Below are positions 18,715 through 28,054 of a stretch of DNA of 64,000 bases, one piece after another. The translations under genes were made by a program, and so were the position numbers. A model generated the notes under the pieces. It made no database searches. It was not told the DNA's origin and saw only the letters and a program-made list of their open reading frames with translations. Numbering within the stretch: the stretch's first letter is position 1; each line of letters starts with the position of its first letter. Source of the stretch: Danxiaibacter sp048498555 (GTDB lineage Bacteria; Bacteroidota; Bacteroidia; Chitinophagales; Chitinophagaceae); NCBI GenBank assembly GCA_048498555.1, contig JBEHXT010000003.1, positions 434,001-498,000 on the forward strand, given 5' to 3'.

Positions 18715-21700
18715 CTACAGCCCCAATTGCAAACCCACGTTCAACACTCTCTGGTTCAAATACGCATCGCCCACAGTATTAGACGCCACTTCCGGATCCT
18801 GTTGATACAGCTTAAAGTTTGTCCATGTCAACAAATTATATCCACTAAAATAAAACCTCGCATTGTTTATTCTAAACGGTAATAATTTCTTTGGCAACTG
18901 ATAACCCAGCTCAACTGTTTTCATACGCACATACATGGCATTTACTAACCAGAAATTGGAAGGATATGCGGTAGGGCTACTTTCATACGATGCATCTGTA
19001 CTAAGCCTTGGGAATTTGGCGTTTGCAGCATTCGCTTCTGTCCATCTAAGTTCGTGGATTGGCTGCCACTGGCTTTGGAAAGGCTGAATACCAATTCCCG
19101 TTACCTGGAAGCTGTAGTCAAATGCGCCCTGAAAAAGAATGCTCAGATCAAGTCCTTTGTAGTGTACACCGAGCGTTATACCAGCATTCAGATTTGGAAT
19201 ATTTGGCTTACCAATTGGCCCCTGATCACGCTCATCAATAACACCATCACCGTTTAAGTCAGCATACTTAAGATCTCCAGGTTTGATAGTAGATGGATCA
19301 ATATTTGGCTTAGGGCTTTTGGTGATATCATCCTGGCTTGTGTAGAAGCCAACCGCGGTATAACCAAATGGCTGCCCGATTGGATGGCCCGTTCTTGCCA
19401 ACCACGGATAGGCCTGGTTGGGCTCATCCTGGTAAACAATTTTATTCTTGGCATAAGAGAACACACCGGTGATATCATAAGCCACTTTTCCAACGATACT
19501 TTGAAAACGCACAGAACCTTCGTAACCATGGTTGCGTACCTGGGCAAGGTTTTGCCTGGCCAATCCCACGCCAATAATATTCGGTACAGATCCCGGGTAG
19601 AACAACTGATCATACCTGAACTCATCAAAGTAGTCAAAAGAAATAGACAGTTTATCCTTCAACATATTTACATCCAACCCCACATCTTTCTTTCTGGATT
19701 TTTCCCAGGTAATAAAAGGGTTACCCAGTCCACCTTCATAAATGCCCTGGCTTGAATTCGCGTTTGTGCCGAAGTAATAATAGTTGCCTCTTGCATAAAC
19801 CTGCTGATACAGGTAGCGGTTATCAACAACGGCATCAGATCCCACCAATCCATAAGAAGCGCGAAGCTTAAACAGCTGGAAAACAGGAAATGTATTTCTG
19901 AAGAAATCTTCCTTTGCCAGGTTCCAGCCAACGCTTCCCGCAGGGAAGAATCCATAACGGTGACCACTGCTGAAACGGTCAGACCCATTGTAGGCAGCGT
20001 TAAAGTTCACCAGGTATTTCTGTTTGTAATCGTAGTCCAGTTTCATGGTAAAGCCGCGCAGTTTCTGAGGTACATCCAGCGACTTGCCATTCTTTGATAC
20101 ATATGACTCCTGGTTCACCAAAGCCATTGCTGAAAAGTGGTGAACACCAAAGCTTCTGTCATAGTTAACAAAGCCTTGCAGGTTCAGGCGTTTATCGAAA
20201 AGATTATTACTACCAGATAAGGAGAACGGAGCTAACTGATACAGATTGTTTTTATCAAGCGTATAACCACCCGTTGAATCATAGTGATAAGCAGGCGGTG
20301 TACTTGTACGTGACTGCGTTCTGGTGATATCATTTGTTCCTGCATACGCAACACGGATCTGTGCAGACAACCCTTTAGTGATAAAATCAAAACGCTGGTT
20401 AACATCAAACAATGCATTGAAATCCGTTCTGCTGTTTCTTGTATATCCCAATGTCGCCAACCTTGAATTAAGGGTAGGCACGTTGGTAAGGTTGGGGCCA
20501 TAAGCATAGGCGTAACTTCCATCAGGATTCAGCACAGGCGCAGCATACGGCGTAATGATCTGGTAGTTATAGATCTCAGACATGATGCTGTTCGCCGTGG
20601 TATTCGGATAAAACAAAGGTTCGTTGATCTGTCCAAACCTGCCGGATACATCGAGTCTTAATTTAGTTGTACGTGTCGCTTGAATATCAAGGTTACTTCT
20701 GAAATTATAACGATGATAAAAATAGTTGTTGTAAACACCCTGGTTTCTTGGATCAGAAAAATCCTTCAGGTTACCATTCTGTGTAAACGCACCTGCCGAT
20801 ATAAAATAACGCACGCTTTCTGTTCCGCCCGAAATATCCACGTTCGTATTAGCTTGTAATGAGTTTTTCTTGAACACTTCGTTATACCAGTCCACATCAG
20901 GATAGATATATGGATTTGTATGCGATTTATACTGCTGCAACTGGTAGTCAGTAAACATTGTGTTTAATCCATCATTCTTAAGTGCTTCATTCACAAGTGA
21001 AGCAGATTGATAAGCATTCAAAAATTTAGGAACCCTTGTAGGCGAGTTCGCACCGCCTTCAATGCGCACATTTACCTGCGGAGCACCTGAAGAACCTCTT
21101 CTTGTTTTTACGATTAGTACACCATTCGCTCCTTTAATCCCATATACTGCCGTAGTTGATGCATCTTTCAAAACCGAAATACTTTCAATTTCATTCACGT
21201 TGATTTGTGCAAGCTGCTCATAAGTATATTCAATATCATCTACAATGATCAGCGGTTTGTTACCATCGGGGTTCAGTGAACTTACACCGCGGATGAAGAA
21301 GTCAGAAGCATCCTTACCCGGCTGGCCACCACGTTGAACAGAAAACACGCCCGGCACTTTACCCTGTAATGTATTCTGAACGGCAGAAGTAGGTACCCGC
21401 CTGATGGCATCACCTGAAATGGAACTAACTGCGCCAGTATTGGTCACACGTTTCTTCGTTCCGTAACCTACCACCACAACCTGGTCAAGCCCCTGTTCAT
21501 TGGCTTGCAAAATAATCTCTACAGATTTCTGCGAAGAAGAAAGTTTCACTTCCTGTGCAGCAAAACCAACGCTTGAAACAATCAGCGTTCTGCTATTGCC
21601 TTTTAGTGTTAAAGAGAAATTGCCTTCTTCATCAGTGGCTGTGCCGTTTGTTTTAACGCCTTTTTCTATAACGGAAGCGCCTGCGAGTGGGCCTGCGGCG

Positions 21701-21795
21701 TCCTTCACAGTGCCCCTAACCGTCTGCGCATTTGCGAAGGAGGCAAACACCAGGCAAAGAAGTAATATTGATATGTATGAAAAAGCTCTTTTCAT
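18715..21795 (-). CDS. SusC/RagA-family TonB-dependent receptor, last gene of the mannoside locus
   Basis: 1026 residues from the ATG at 21795, where a signal peptide starts (ending ASFANAQ); an 18-codon upstream extension lacks support. A carboxypeptidase-regulatory-like domain (about 25-100), the motif VVVVGYGTKK, a plug (about 115-235) with LIIVDDIEY and GANGVLIVKTRRG, and a long beta-barrel ending NVGLQLGL follow. A beta-barrel loop carries a DLNGDGVIDERD calcium-type motif, common in this family. It imports glycan fragments. Unlike a normal susC it is not followed by a susD: the next thing downstream is a terminator and the 434-bp repeat. A SusD gene lies upstream, 47 bp away, but that one already follows another SusC. 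Confidence 0.94.
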   Translation of the reverse strand: MKRAFSYISILLLCLVFASFANAQTVRGTVKDAAGPLAGASVIEKGVKTNGTATDEEGNFSLTLKGNSRTLIVSSVGFAAQEVKLSSSQKSVEIILQANEQGLDQVVVVGYGTKKRVTNTGAVSSISGDAIRRVPTSAVQNTLQGKVPGVFSVQRGGQPGKDASDFFIRGVSSLNPDGNKPLIIVDDIEYTYEQLAQINVNEIESISVLKDASTTAVYGIKGANGVLIVKTRRGSSGAPQVNVRIEGGANSPTRVPKFLNAYQSASLVNEALKNDGLNTMFTDYQLQQYKSHTNPYIYPDVDWYNEVFKKNSLQANTNVDISGGTESVRYFISAGAFTQNGNLKDFSDPRNQGVYNNYFYHRYNFRSNLDIQATRTTKLRLDVSGRFGQINEPLFYPNTTANSIMSEIYNYQIITPYAAPVLNPDGSYAYAYGPNLTNVPTLNSRLATLGYTRNSRTDFNALFDVNQRFDFITKGLSAQIRVAYAGTNDITRTQSRTSTPPAYHYDSTGGYTLDKNNLYQLAPFSLSGSNNLFDKRLNLQGFVNYDRSFGVHHFSAMALVNQESYVSKNGKSLDVPQKLRGFTMKLDYDYKQKYLVNFNAAYNGSDRFSSGHRYGFFPAGSVGWNLAKEDFFRNTFPVFQLFKLRASYGLVGSDAVVDNRYLYQQVYARGNYYYFGTNANSSQGIYEGGLGNPFITWEKSRKKDVGLDVNMLKDKLSISFDYFDEFRYDQLFYPGSVPNIIGVGLARQNLAQVRNHGYEGSVRFQSIVGKVAYDITGVFSYAKNKIVYQDEPNQAYPWLARTGHPIGQPFGYTAVGFYTSQDDITKSPKPNIDPSTIKPGDLKYADLNGDGVIDERDQGPIGKPNIPNLNAGITLGVHYKGLDLSILFQGAFDYSFQVTGIGIQPFQSQWQPIHELRWTEANAANAKFPRLSTDASYESSPTAYPSNFWLVNAMYVRMKTVELGYQLPKKLLPFRINNARFYFSGYNLLTWTNFKLYQQDPEVASNTVGDAYLNQRVLNVGLQLGL

Positions 21796-21842
21796 GTTTA
21801 TTCTTTTATATGCATTGCAGATATTGATCTGATTGAAATTTT

Positions 21843-23504
21843 CTACCATCCCGGATTTTGTTTCATTTTAGCATTGCTCACCACCTCATTGTATGGGATG
21901 GGGTAGAAATACATTTTAGATTCATCAAATGCTGAGTTTAAGGCCGAAACAACTTTGTACATTAATCCGGTAGTTGTTTGCGTAATGCTTATGCCGTGCA
22001 GCCCGCCGTTATAGATTTTTCCGGCAATTTTCCAGCGACGGAGATCCCAGTAGCGTTGTTCTTCAAAAGCAAATTCCTTGTGTCTTTCATTGCGGATAAT
22101 CGTGCGTAGCGAATCTTTTGAAATACCATGATCCAATGCGTAAGGATTTAAACCAGCACGTTGCCTGATGCTTTCCACTGCTGCAAATACATCGGCTGTT
22201 GGCCCGCCGAATTCATTCATTGCTTCTGCATAGTTCAGCAACACTTCTGCATAGCGGAAGTAGATCCAGTCGTGGTAATGATCTTCATAATTGGTAGTGT
22301 TCTCGAAACGCCCCATGAACTTGCGCATGTAATAACCTGTTTGCGTTTGTACTGTCGCTCCGCCCGGCCTGTTAACGCCACCATTAAAGGTTTGTAGCGC
22401 AGTGCTTAACCATTGCGCACCATTGTACAGCACAGTATAACCCAAACGCGGATCCCTGTTTACATAAGGGTTTGTACTATCGTATCCCGAAGCCGGATCG
22501 TTGATCTCAAGGCCATTGTTCATACCGAAAGCGTTTACCAGCTCTTGTGTAGGACTTGTATTTCCAGAAGCAGGCGCCGTAGAATAGTTGATAGGTCCGT
22601 TCAGCGTTTCAACTGGTTTGCCAAGTGTATTGGTTTTGCCATAGATCACTTCCTGGCTGCGCTGAATAATAAAGATGTCGAGGAACTCCGGCTGCAAACT
22701 ATAAACACCCTGATCCATGATGGCTTTAGCGGCATCACCTGCGAGCTTCCATCTGTTGGCATCATAACTTGCATAACCATTCAATGAATCACCCACATTG
22801 CCGCCATTGTACAACTGACTTGCTGCATACAACAAAACATGCGCTTTCAAAGCCATGGCGCCGGCTTTTGTGAAGCGGCCGTAGTTGCCATCATCAACAG
22901 GATCATCGCGCAGACTGTCTTTAGCTCTGTCACATTCTTTTACGATGTAGTTAACGCACGTCTCAAAAGAACTACGTTGAATTTCAATATTATCGTCAAG
23001 CGTTTTTAATGAATCACCAATGATCGGAACGCCGCCATATCTTTTCACCAGTTCCCAGTAAAAGAAGGCACGTAGTACTCTTGCTTCACCAAACCAGGAG
23101 CGCTTTTCATTTGCGTTCTTTAGAGGCACTACACTAAAGTTGTTTAGAAAATTAGTTGCCTGCCTGATACCTGCATAGCTTCGGGCCCATGCATCATCGG
23201 GATTGTTAAAAATGGTGATGCCGTTTGTTGCAAGCAGCGTAACCGCCGCCGTTGATGTTTGTGAGGTTACCGCATCATCAGAGCCCGCATCCAAAAAGTC
23301 TCTGCCAATGCGGTTTGCACCATCAGGCAGCGTAGAATAAATGGAAAACAGGTACTGGCTGGCATATACGCCGTTGGAATCTTTTGTATCCCATATATAA
23401 TCTTTGGTTACCGTTTCAACCGGAACTGTTTCATATTTTCTGCAGGAGCTAACAACCACGAGGCAACCCGCAAGGAAAAACAATATCGTTAGGTACTTTT
23501 TCAT
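21843..23504 (-). CDS. SusD/RagB-family lipoprotein
   Basis: 553 residues with a lipobox VSSC near residue 21. SusD features: EARVLRAFFYWELVKRYGGVPIIGD at about 140-165, GRFTKAGAMALKAHVLLYAAS (TPR helices) at about 205-225, YFRYAEVLLNYAEAMNE, the block AFEEQRYWDLRRWKIAG, and the terminal FYPIPYNEV and NPGW. It forms the surface lid for a SusC partner, most likely the receptor at 23514-26540, whose stop is 9 bp upstream. It is clearly homologous to the SusD at 28055-29761, so the locus carries two related lids. Confidence 0.94.
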   Translation of the reverse strand: MKKYLTILFFLAGCLVVVSSCRKYETVPVETVTKDYIWDTKDSNGVYASQYLFSIYSTLPDGANRIGRDFLDAGSDDAVTSQTSTAAVTLLATNGITIFNNPDDAWARSYAGIRQATNFLNNFSVVPLKNANEKRSWFGEARVLRAFFYWELVKRYGGVPIIGDSLKTLDDNIEIQRSSFETCVNYIVKECDRAKDSLRDDPVDDGNYGRFTKAGAMALKAHVLLYAASQLYNGGNVGDSLNGYASYDANRWKLAGDAAKAIMDQGVYSLQPEFLDIFIIQRSQEVIYGKTNTLGKPVETLNGPINYSTAPASGNTSPTQELVNAFGMNNGLEINDPASGYDSTNPYVNRDPRLGYTVLYNGAQWLSTALQTFNGGVNRPGGATVQTQTGYYMRKFMGRFENTTNYEDHYHDWIYFRYAEVLLNYAEAMNEFGGPTADVFAAVESIRQRAGLNPYALDHGISKDSLRTIIRNERHKEFAFEEQRYWDLRRWKIAGKIYNGGLHGISITQTTTGLMYKVVSALNSAFDESKMYFYPIPYNEVVSNAKMKQNPGW

Positions 23505-23513
23505 ATTTGTCTC

Positions 23514-26500
23514 TTAAAACTTGACGTTAACACCAAAATTTATGATACGCTGATTGGGATAAACTTGTCCGTATACTTCAGGATCAACACGCGAAAAATC
23601 TGCGTGCGTCAACAAGTTGAGTCCGTTAGCAAAGAATCGCACAGCATTCAACTTAAGCCTGTTAACCACCCTGTAAGGCAATGAGTAGCCGATCTCAGCG
23701 TTCTTTAACCTGAAGTAGTTGCCGGAACGTTGCCACCAGGTGCTGGTTACATCGTTGTTGGTATTAATGCCCGGAGTAAGTCTTGGGAATGTGGAGGCGG
23801 TTCCTGTTTCAGGCGTCCATCTGCCAACAATGTAGCTGTAGCCTTGCTGCGTACCAGAACCGAATGAATAATCATTCAGAATATACTTGCGATTTCCCAC
23901 GCCTTGCAGCAGCACACTAATATCAAACCCTTTGTAGCTGATATTACCTGTTACGCCGTAGAAGATCAATGGTTTTTTCTCTCCAATGGCAGTCTGATCG
24001 TATTGATTGATCAAACCATCGCCATTCAGGTCGGCATATTTTATATCACCCGGCTGCATAGTATAACCTGCGGGATGCGGGCTTGATTCAGCGTCTTTCT
24101 GCGTCTGGATCAATCCTTGTGAAATATATCCGAATGCCATTCCCACAGGTTGGCCTGTACGCACGTTCCATGGATATTTCTGCTCTATCTCATTGCTGTA
24201 AACAACTTTGGATTGCTGGAAGGATACATTACCGGAGATAGCATAATTGAAATCTTTCACATGATCCTGGTAGGTAGCTGTTAACTCCACACCTGAATAA
24301 TTATTGATGCCGAGGTTTTCAAGCGGATAACCGATGCCGATCAGCGCTGTTTGTTTTCCGCGATATTGCAACAGGTCAGAATACCGGTCGTTGTAATAAT
24401 CTGCAGTGAATAGGAATTTGTTTTTAAAGAAAGCCGCATCTATTCCAACATTGAACTTATCGCCTTTTTCCCAGGTAACGTTGGGGTTAGCCAGGATGTT
24501 CTGTTGCGTAACTGCCTGGGAGGCCCTGTTAATACCAATCGGATAAGTTGGGTTTACGATGTTCAGTTGATACGATTCGCGCCAGGTAAAATAACCCACA
24601 TTATCATTTCCTGTCTTGCCATAAGTGGCACGTAATTTCAGCCTGTTAATCCAGCTAATATTGTCTTTAATAAAATTTTCGCGGGCAATATTCCAACCCA
24701 GGCCAGCTGCATAGAACAAACCAAATTGATTGCCCGGCGGATAACGGTCGTTGCCACTATAGTTAACTGCTGCCTCCGCAAAATATTTTCCATTATAATC
24801 ATAAGAGCCGGCAATCGCAACATTCTGGTTGGTTTCAGGCAGATCGTAGTTGAAAATGCTTTCATACCTGTCGTAAAAAGCTTTTACCGTAAAGTTGTTC
24901 TTCTTAATAGATCGTGTATAACCCAATGCTCCTTGCAAATACCAGAATTGCGCGCTGTAAGTAAGGTTGAAATTGTTAACCTGATCGGTGAATGCTCCGT
25001 ACCTGTTGTAAGTAGTATCACTACCGCTTACGGAGAATTTGAATGAAGGCACACCTGCTGACCTGTCTGTTGTATTAGAACCAAATACAGAAATATTGCT
25101 TTGCACTTTTGCCCACAGGCCCGGAATAAATTTATCGAACTTATAATTCAGGTCAAGATTGGAAAAGATATCTCTTGAATAACCCTGCATATAGCCGGAC
25201 TGCGTGAGCTGTGCATAAAGATTTTTAGGGTAAGCCTGGGTACCACCAAATGAGCCATCCGGATTGTAAACAGGATAGGCATTGTTTGGCGTGGTATACA
25301 TTTGGGTGATGATGGCGTCTGTTGTAGCGCCCGGCTGATTATCCTCTTGTACTCTTGCAAACATCTGTAGTTTTACATTGAACTCTTTTGTTACATCCAC
25401 ATCAATATTTGAGTTGATGGTGTAGCGTTTGATGGTTGCATTGGTTTCATAAGCGGGATTGCTTCCGTTGAATAAAGCATTATCGCCAAGATAACTTAGG
25501 CCCACGGCATATCGCGCTGAGCCACCGCCACCTGTAACGTTCAGGCTATACCTGCTGATAGTGGAACTTTTCTTTAGAATTGTGTTGAACCAGTTAACGT
25601 CAGGATGACCGTAAGGATCAGTGTGATCTCTGTATGCTTTAAAATCTGCTTCTGTGTAAGAAAGTTGCTTATTCTCATTTGACTGTGCTTCGTTATACAA
25701 GTATGCGTATTGATAGGCAGGCAGCGGATCAGGCAAGCCCAACGGCGTTTGAACGCCTGTTTGTGCAGTTAAAGAAACGTGCGGCTTTCCTGAAACGGGC
25801 TTCTTTGTCGTTACCAGTACAACACCTCTTGAGCTTCTTTGTCCAAGTAATATGGTTGACAATCCATCTTTCAAAACAGAAACTGATTCTATGTTTTCAG
25901 GATCGATTGTATAAATATCTCTTTGTACGCCATCCACAATGGTTACTGGCTGCTGACCTCGCAATGCCATGTTTATTTCGGTATTATCATTGGGACCGCC
26001 CAAACCTTTTTTGTTGGGATAGTATAATCCATCTACATCCTGCTGCACCAATGCACCAGAGTTGCTGGACTGCCAGCCTCTTGTTTGCTGTGTGTATAAT
26101 CCCGGCAATCTCCCTGTTAATGCATACGCATATAATGATGATGGTGTTGTGGTTAATTGATTGGTGTAAATACTTGCGACAGATCCCAGTATCTTGTCGG
26201 CGCTTTTTATTTCATACAAAACATTTACAGAATCGGGCGATTCGAAAACGTTGTGCGTCAGTTTTACCGCGATCACGTATGTTGAATCGTGAACAGTTGC
26301 AGTAAACGCATTATGATTTGGATAGGTGAATTGCAATACATCGCCTGCCTGTGCCGGAATGCTGTACAAGCCATCGTCTCCGGAAACTACAGTGGCAGCA
26401 GTTCTTTTGGATTTTATGGTAACACCCTGCAGCGGCCGGCCATACTCGTCAACAACACTGCCTGAAGCAGTGAATTGCTGCGCCTTTGTTTGCAAACAAA

Positions 26501-26540
26501 AGCAGACGGTGAAGAACAATAGGACCAGTAATTTTTTCAT
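23514..26540 (-). CDS. Divergent SusC/RagA-family TonB-dependent receptor
   Basis: 1008 residues from the ATG at 26540, chosen because the signal peptide (MKKLLVLLFFTVCFCLQTKAQ) starts there. A carboxypeptidase-regulatory-like domain follows (about 25-100). The usual VVVGYG motif before the plug is absent; in its place is DSVNVLYEIKSADKILGSVAS. The plug then continues normally (about 125-245, with VTIVDGVQRD and SSRGVVLVTTKK), with a glycine/asparagine-rich insert GLGGPNDNT. The barrel ends NFGVNVKF. It belongs to a divergent SusC subgroup. Its SusD partner starts 10 bp downstream, and the DUF4961-like lipoprotein gene ends 53 bp upstream. Confidence 0.92.
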   Translation of the reverse strand: MKKLLVLLFFTVCFCLQTKAQQFTASGSVVDEYGRPLQGVTIKSKRTAATVVSGDDGLYSIPAQAGDVLQFTYPNHNAFTATVHDSTYVIAVKLTHNVFESPDSVNVLYEIKSADKILGSVASIYTNQLTTTPSSLYAYALTGRLPGLYTQQTRGWQSSNSGALVQQDVDGLYYPNKKGLGGPNDNTEINMALRGQQPVTIVDGVQRDIYTIDPENIESVSVLKDGLSTILLGQRSSRGVVLVTTKKPVSGKPHVSLTAQTGVQTPLGLPDPLPAYQYAYLYNEAQSNENKQLSYTEADFKAYRDHTDPYGHPDVNWFNTILKKSSTISRYSLNVTGGGGSARYAVGLSYLGDNALFNGSNPAYETNATIKRYTINSNIDVDVTKEFNVKLQMFARVQEDNQPGATTDAIITQMYTTPNNAYPVYNPDGSFGGTQAYPKNLYAQLTQSGYMQGYSRDIFSNLDLNYKFDKFIPGLWAKVQSNISVFGSNTTDRSAGVPSFKFSVSGSDTTYNRYGAFTDQVNNFNLTYSAQFWYLQGALGYTRSIKKNNFTVKAFYDRYESIFNYDLPETNQNVAIAGSYDYNGKYFAEAAVNYSGNDRYPPGNQFGLFYAAGLGWNIARENFIKDNISWINRLKLRATYGKTGNDNVGYFTWRESYQLNIVNPTYPIGINRASQAVTQQNILANPNVTWEKGDKFNVGIDAAFFKNKFLFTADYYNDRYSDLLQYRGKQTALIGIGYPLENLGINNYSGVELTATYQDHVKDFNYAISGNVSFQQSKVVYSNEIEQKYPWNVRTGQPVGMAFGYISQGLIQTQKDAESSPHPAGYTMQPGDIKYADLNGDGLINQYDQTAIGEKKPLIFYGVTGNISYKGFDISVLLQGVGNRKYILNDYSFGSGTQQGYSYIVGRWTPETGTASTFPRLTPGINTNNDVTSTWWQRSGNYFRLKNAEIGYSLPYRVVNRLKLNAVRFFANGLNLLTHADFSRVDPEVYGQVYPNQRIINFGVNVKF

Positions 26541-26593
26541 ACAACAATATGTTTTAGCGATAACGGCTGAACATAAACCGGGTACCGTTATAT

Positions 26594-27592
26594 TTATTTG
26601 CATTTAAAAGTGTATTTGAATGGGTCGGTGGTATTACCGTAACCGGTTTTGAGTGTGCCGCTTTCATCAGTGAAATAGTATTGGATCTGTTTAAGCGTTA
26701 CACCCGGCTTCAGGTTGAAGAATTTCTTCGGCCAGAAATCAATCCGCCATTGTTGCAAGCCATAATTGGTAAGCTTCGTTTGTGCTGACGGCTGGCAAAT
26801 AACAAGGCTGTCTCCCGTACTGGTGAATGCTTTGGCGCAGAAGTAGATATCCTGCTTGTCTTTTAGCGGAGATGTATCCAGGCTACCGTTGTATTTTACC
26901 GTGATGATATCATTCTCTGTTGAATTGGAAGGCTCACCAAGGCCAATTTGCGGATTGCAGAAGTCCTGCACATCTTCATCGCCTGTCCCAATCACATCCA
27001 TACAGGTTCCAAACTGGCTTTGATAATATCCGGAGTTGGCATCAGACAATCCATCTTCATCTTCACACATTGCATAGCCGGGCTTAAAGCTGAGGTAGTC
27101 GGTCCCGGTCTTTATGCTGATAAAAATTTTACCATTTACTGTAGTCTGGTTAGCGGCGAACAGTTTGTTATCACTCCAGAAAACAATCCACTCCATATCA
27201 CTGATATAGTTGGGCCCTATACCAAATTTCTTTGACATTGCTGCTGCATACGACAGGCCGCTGGCAGGGTCAACAATTCCTTCCGGAATCAATACCATTT
27301 TGCCGTTACCCACATCACTTGTGTACGTCATGGTTGTGTTCTTTGACGCGTTCCATGATTTGGGAACGCATATACCTACAATCTGCCTGTCGTTACGGTC
27401 ATAGTTGATCTGCGTCCATTGCAGGCCGATCACCATATGTGCGGAATCGCCTGGTTTTACCGATGAATCCTGGCTCACGATAGTAAGTGTTGACACGCAG
27501 GCGGTGATCACCAATCCCGCGAACGCCACAAACAGTAACAGGTAGATATATCTTCTGTACGGTTTTTTATTCTTTGTTTTGACTGGCTGCAT
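26594..27592 (-). CDS. DUF4961-like surface lipoprotein
   Basis: 332 residues from the ATG at 27592; a longer start at 27625 would overlap the previous gene. A basic N-terminus (KTKNKKPYRRY) precedes a hydrophobic stretch and a lipobox VITAC near residue 32. The remainder is beta-rich with several cysteines, and it ends with a domain holding QWRIDFWPKKFF and a final YTFKCK. I recognise it as resembling the DUF4961 proteins found beside SusC/SusD genes; that assignment is from memory of the pattern and is moderate. It probably serves as an accessory glycan-binding surface lipoprotein, analogous to SusE/SusF in position, but no binding residues can be pointed out. Confidence 0.7.
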   Translation of the reverse strand: MQPVKTKNKKPYRRYIYLLLFVAFAGLVITACVSTLTIVSQDSSVKPGDSAHMVIGLQWTQINYDRNDRQIVGICVPKSWNASKNTTMTYTSDVGNGKMVLIPEGIVDPASGLSYAAAMSKKFGIGPNYISDMEWIVFWSDNKLFAANQTTVNGKIFISIKTGTDYLSFKPGYAMCEDEDGLSDANSGYYQSQFGTCMDVIGTGDEDVQDFCNPQIGLGEPSNSTENDIITVKYNGSLDTSPLKDKQDIYFCAKAFTSTGDSLVICQPSAQTKLTNYGLQQWRIDFWPKKFFNLKPGVTLKQIQYYFTDESGTLKTGYGNTTDPFKYTFKCK

Positions 27593-27596
27593 ACGA

Positions 27597-28031
27597 TTAA
27601 TAAACTTTTTCAAATGTGTATACATATGTATTGGAATGACAGCCGGGGCTGAATGTTATGCTAAGTGTGCGTTGGCCGCGTGAAGCCGGTGTAGCAATGC
27701 TTCCGCTGAAAGCTTTGGAACTGTCTGTTGGCGTAAACATGATGTTATACGGATACTGCGGATCATCTGACCCCCATTTACCGGCGGCACTATTTACAAG
27801 AAAGGGAATATTGTTGCCGGTTAACGTATAACTGTTATCTGTTTGTAATGTGAGCCTGAAACCCGCTGAATCTATAAATTGAGTAATATCAGTTGAATTG
27901 CGGGTTACGCTTTTAATGCGCCATTGGGCATTCAGGTCTTTTACCGGCTCTGCCAAAAGATCTTTTTTCGTTACGCAGGATGCCATTGTTGCAATAACAA
28001 TAACAAGTAGAAGCAATTTTCGCGCAAGCAT
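27597..28031 (-). CDS. DUF5004-like small lipoprotein
   Basis: 144 residues with a lipoprotein signal peptide and lipobox MASC near residue 19. The mature part is a lipocalin-like beta-barrel: AQWRIKSVTRN, SYTLTGNN, GKWGSDDPQYPYNIMFTPT and a closing beta-hairpin YVYTFEKVY. It resembles DUF5004 proteins, which occur next to DUF4961 proteins in SusC/SusD loci. The stop is 4 bp before the next start and the SusD stop is 23 bp upstream, so the genes are tightly co-transcribed. The role is unknown; a surface sugar-binding function is inferred from context. Confidence 0.72.
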   Translation of the reverse strand: MLARKLLLLVIVIATMASCVTKKDLLAEPVKDLNAQWRIKSVTRNSTDITQFIDSAGFRLTLQTDNSYTLTGNNIPFLVNSAAGKWGSDDPQYPYNIMFTPTDSSKAFSGSIATPASRGQRTLSITFSPGCHSNTYVYTFEKVY

Positions 28032-28054
28032 ATAATTATAGTTATGAGGTTATA

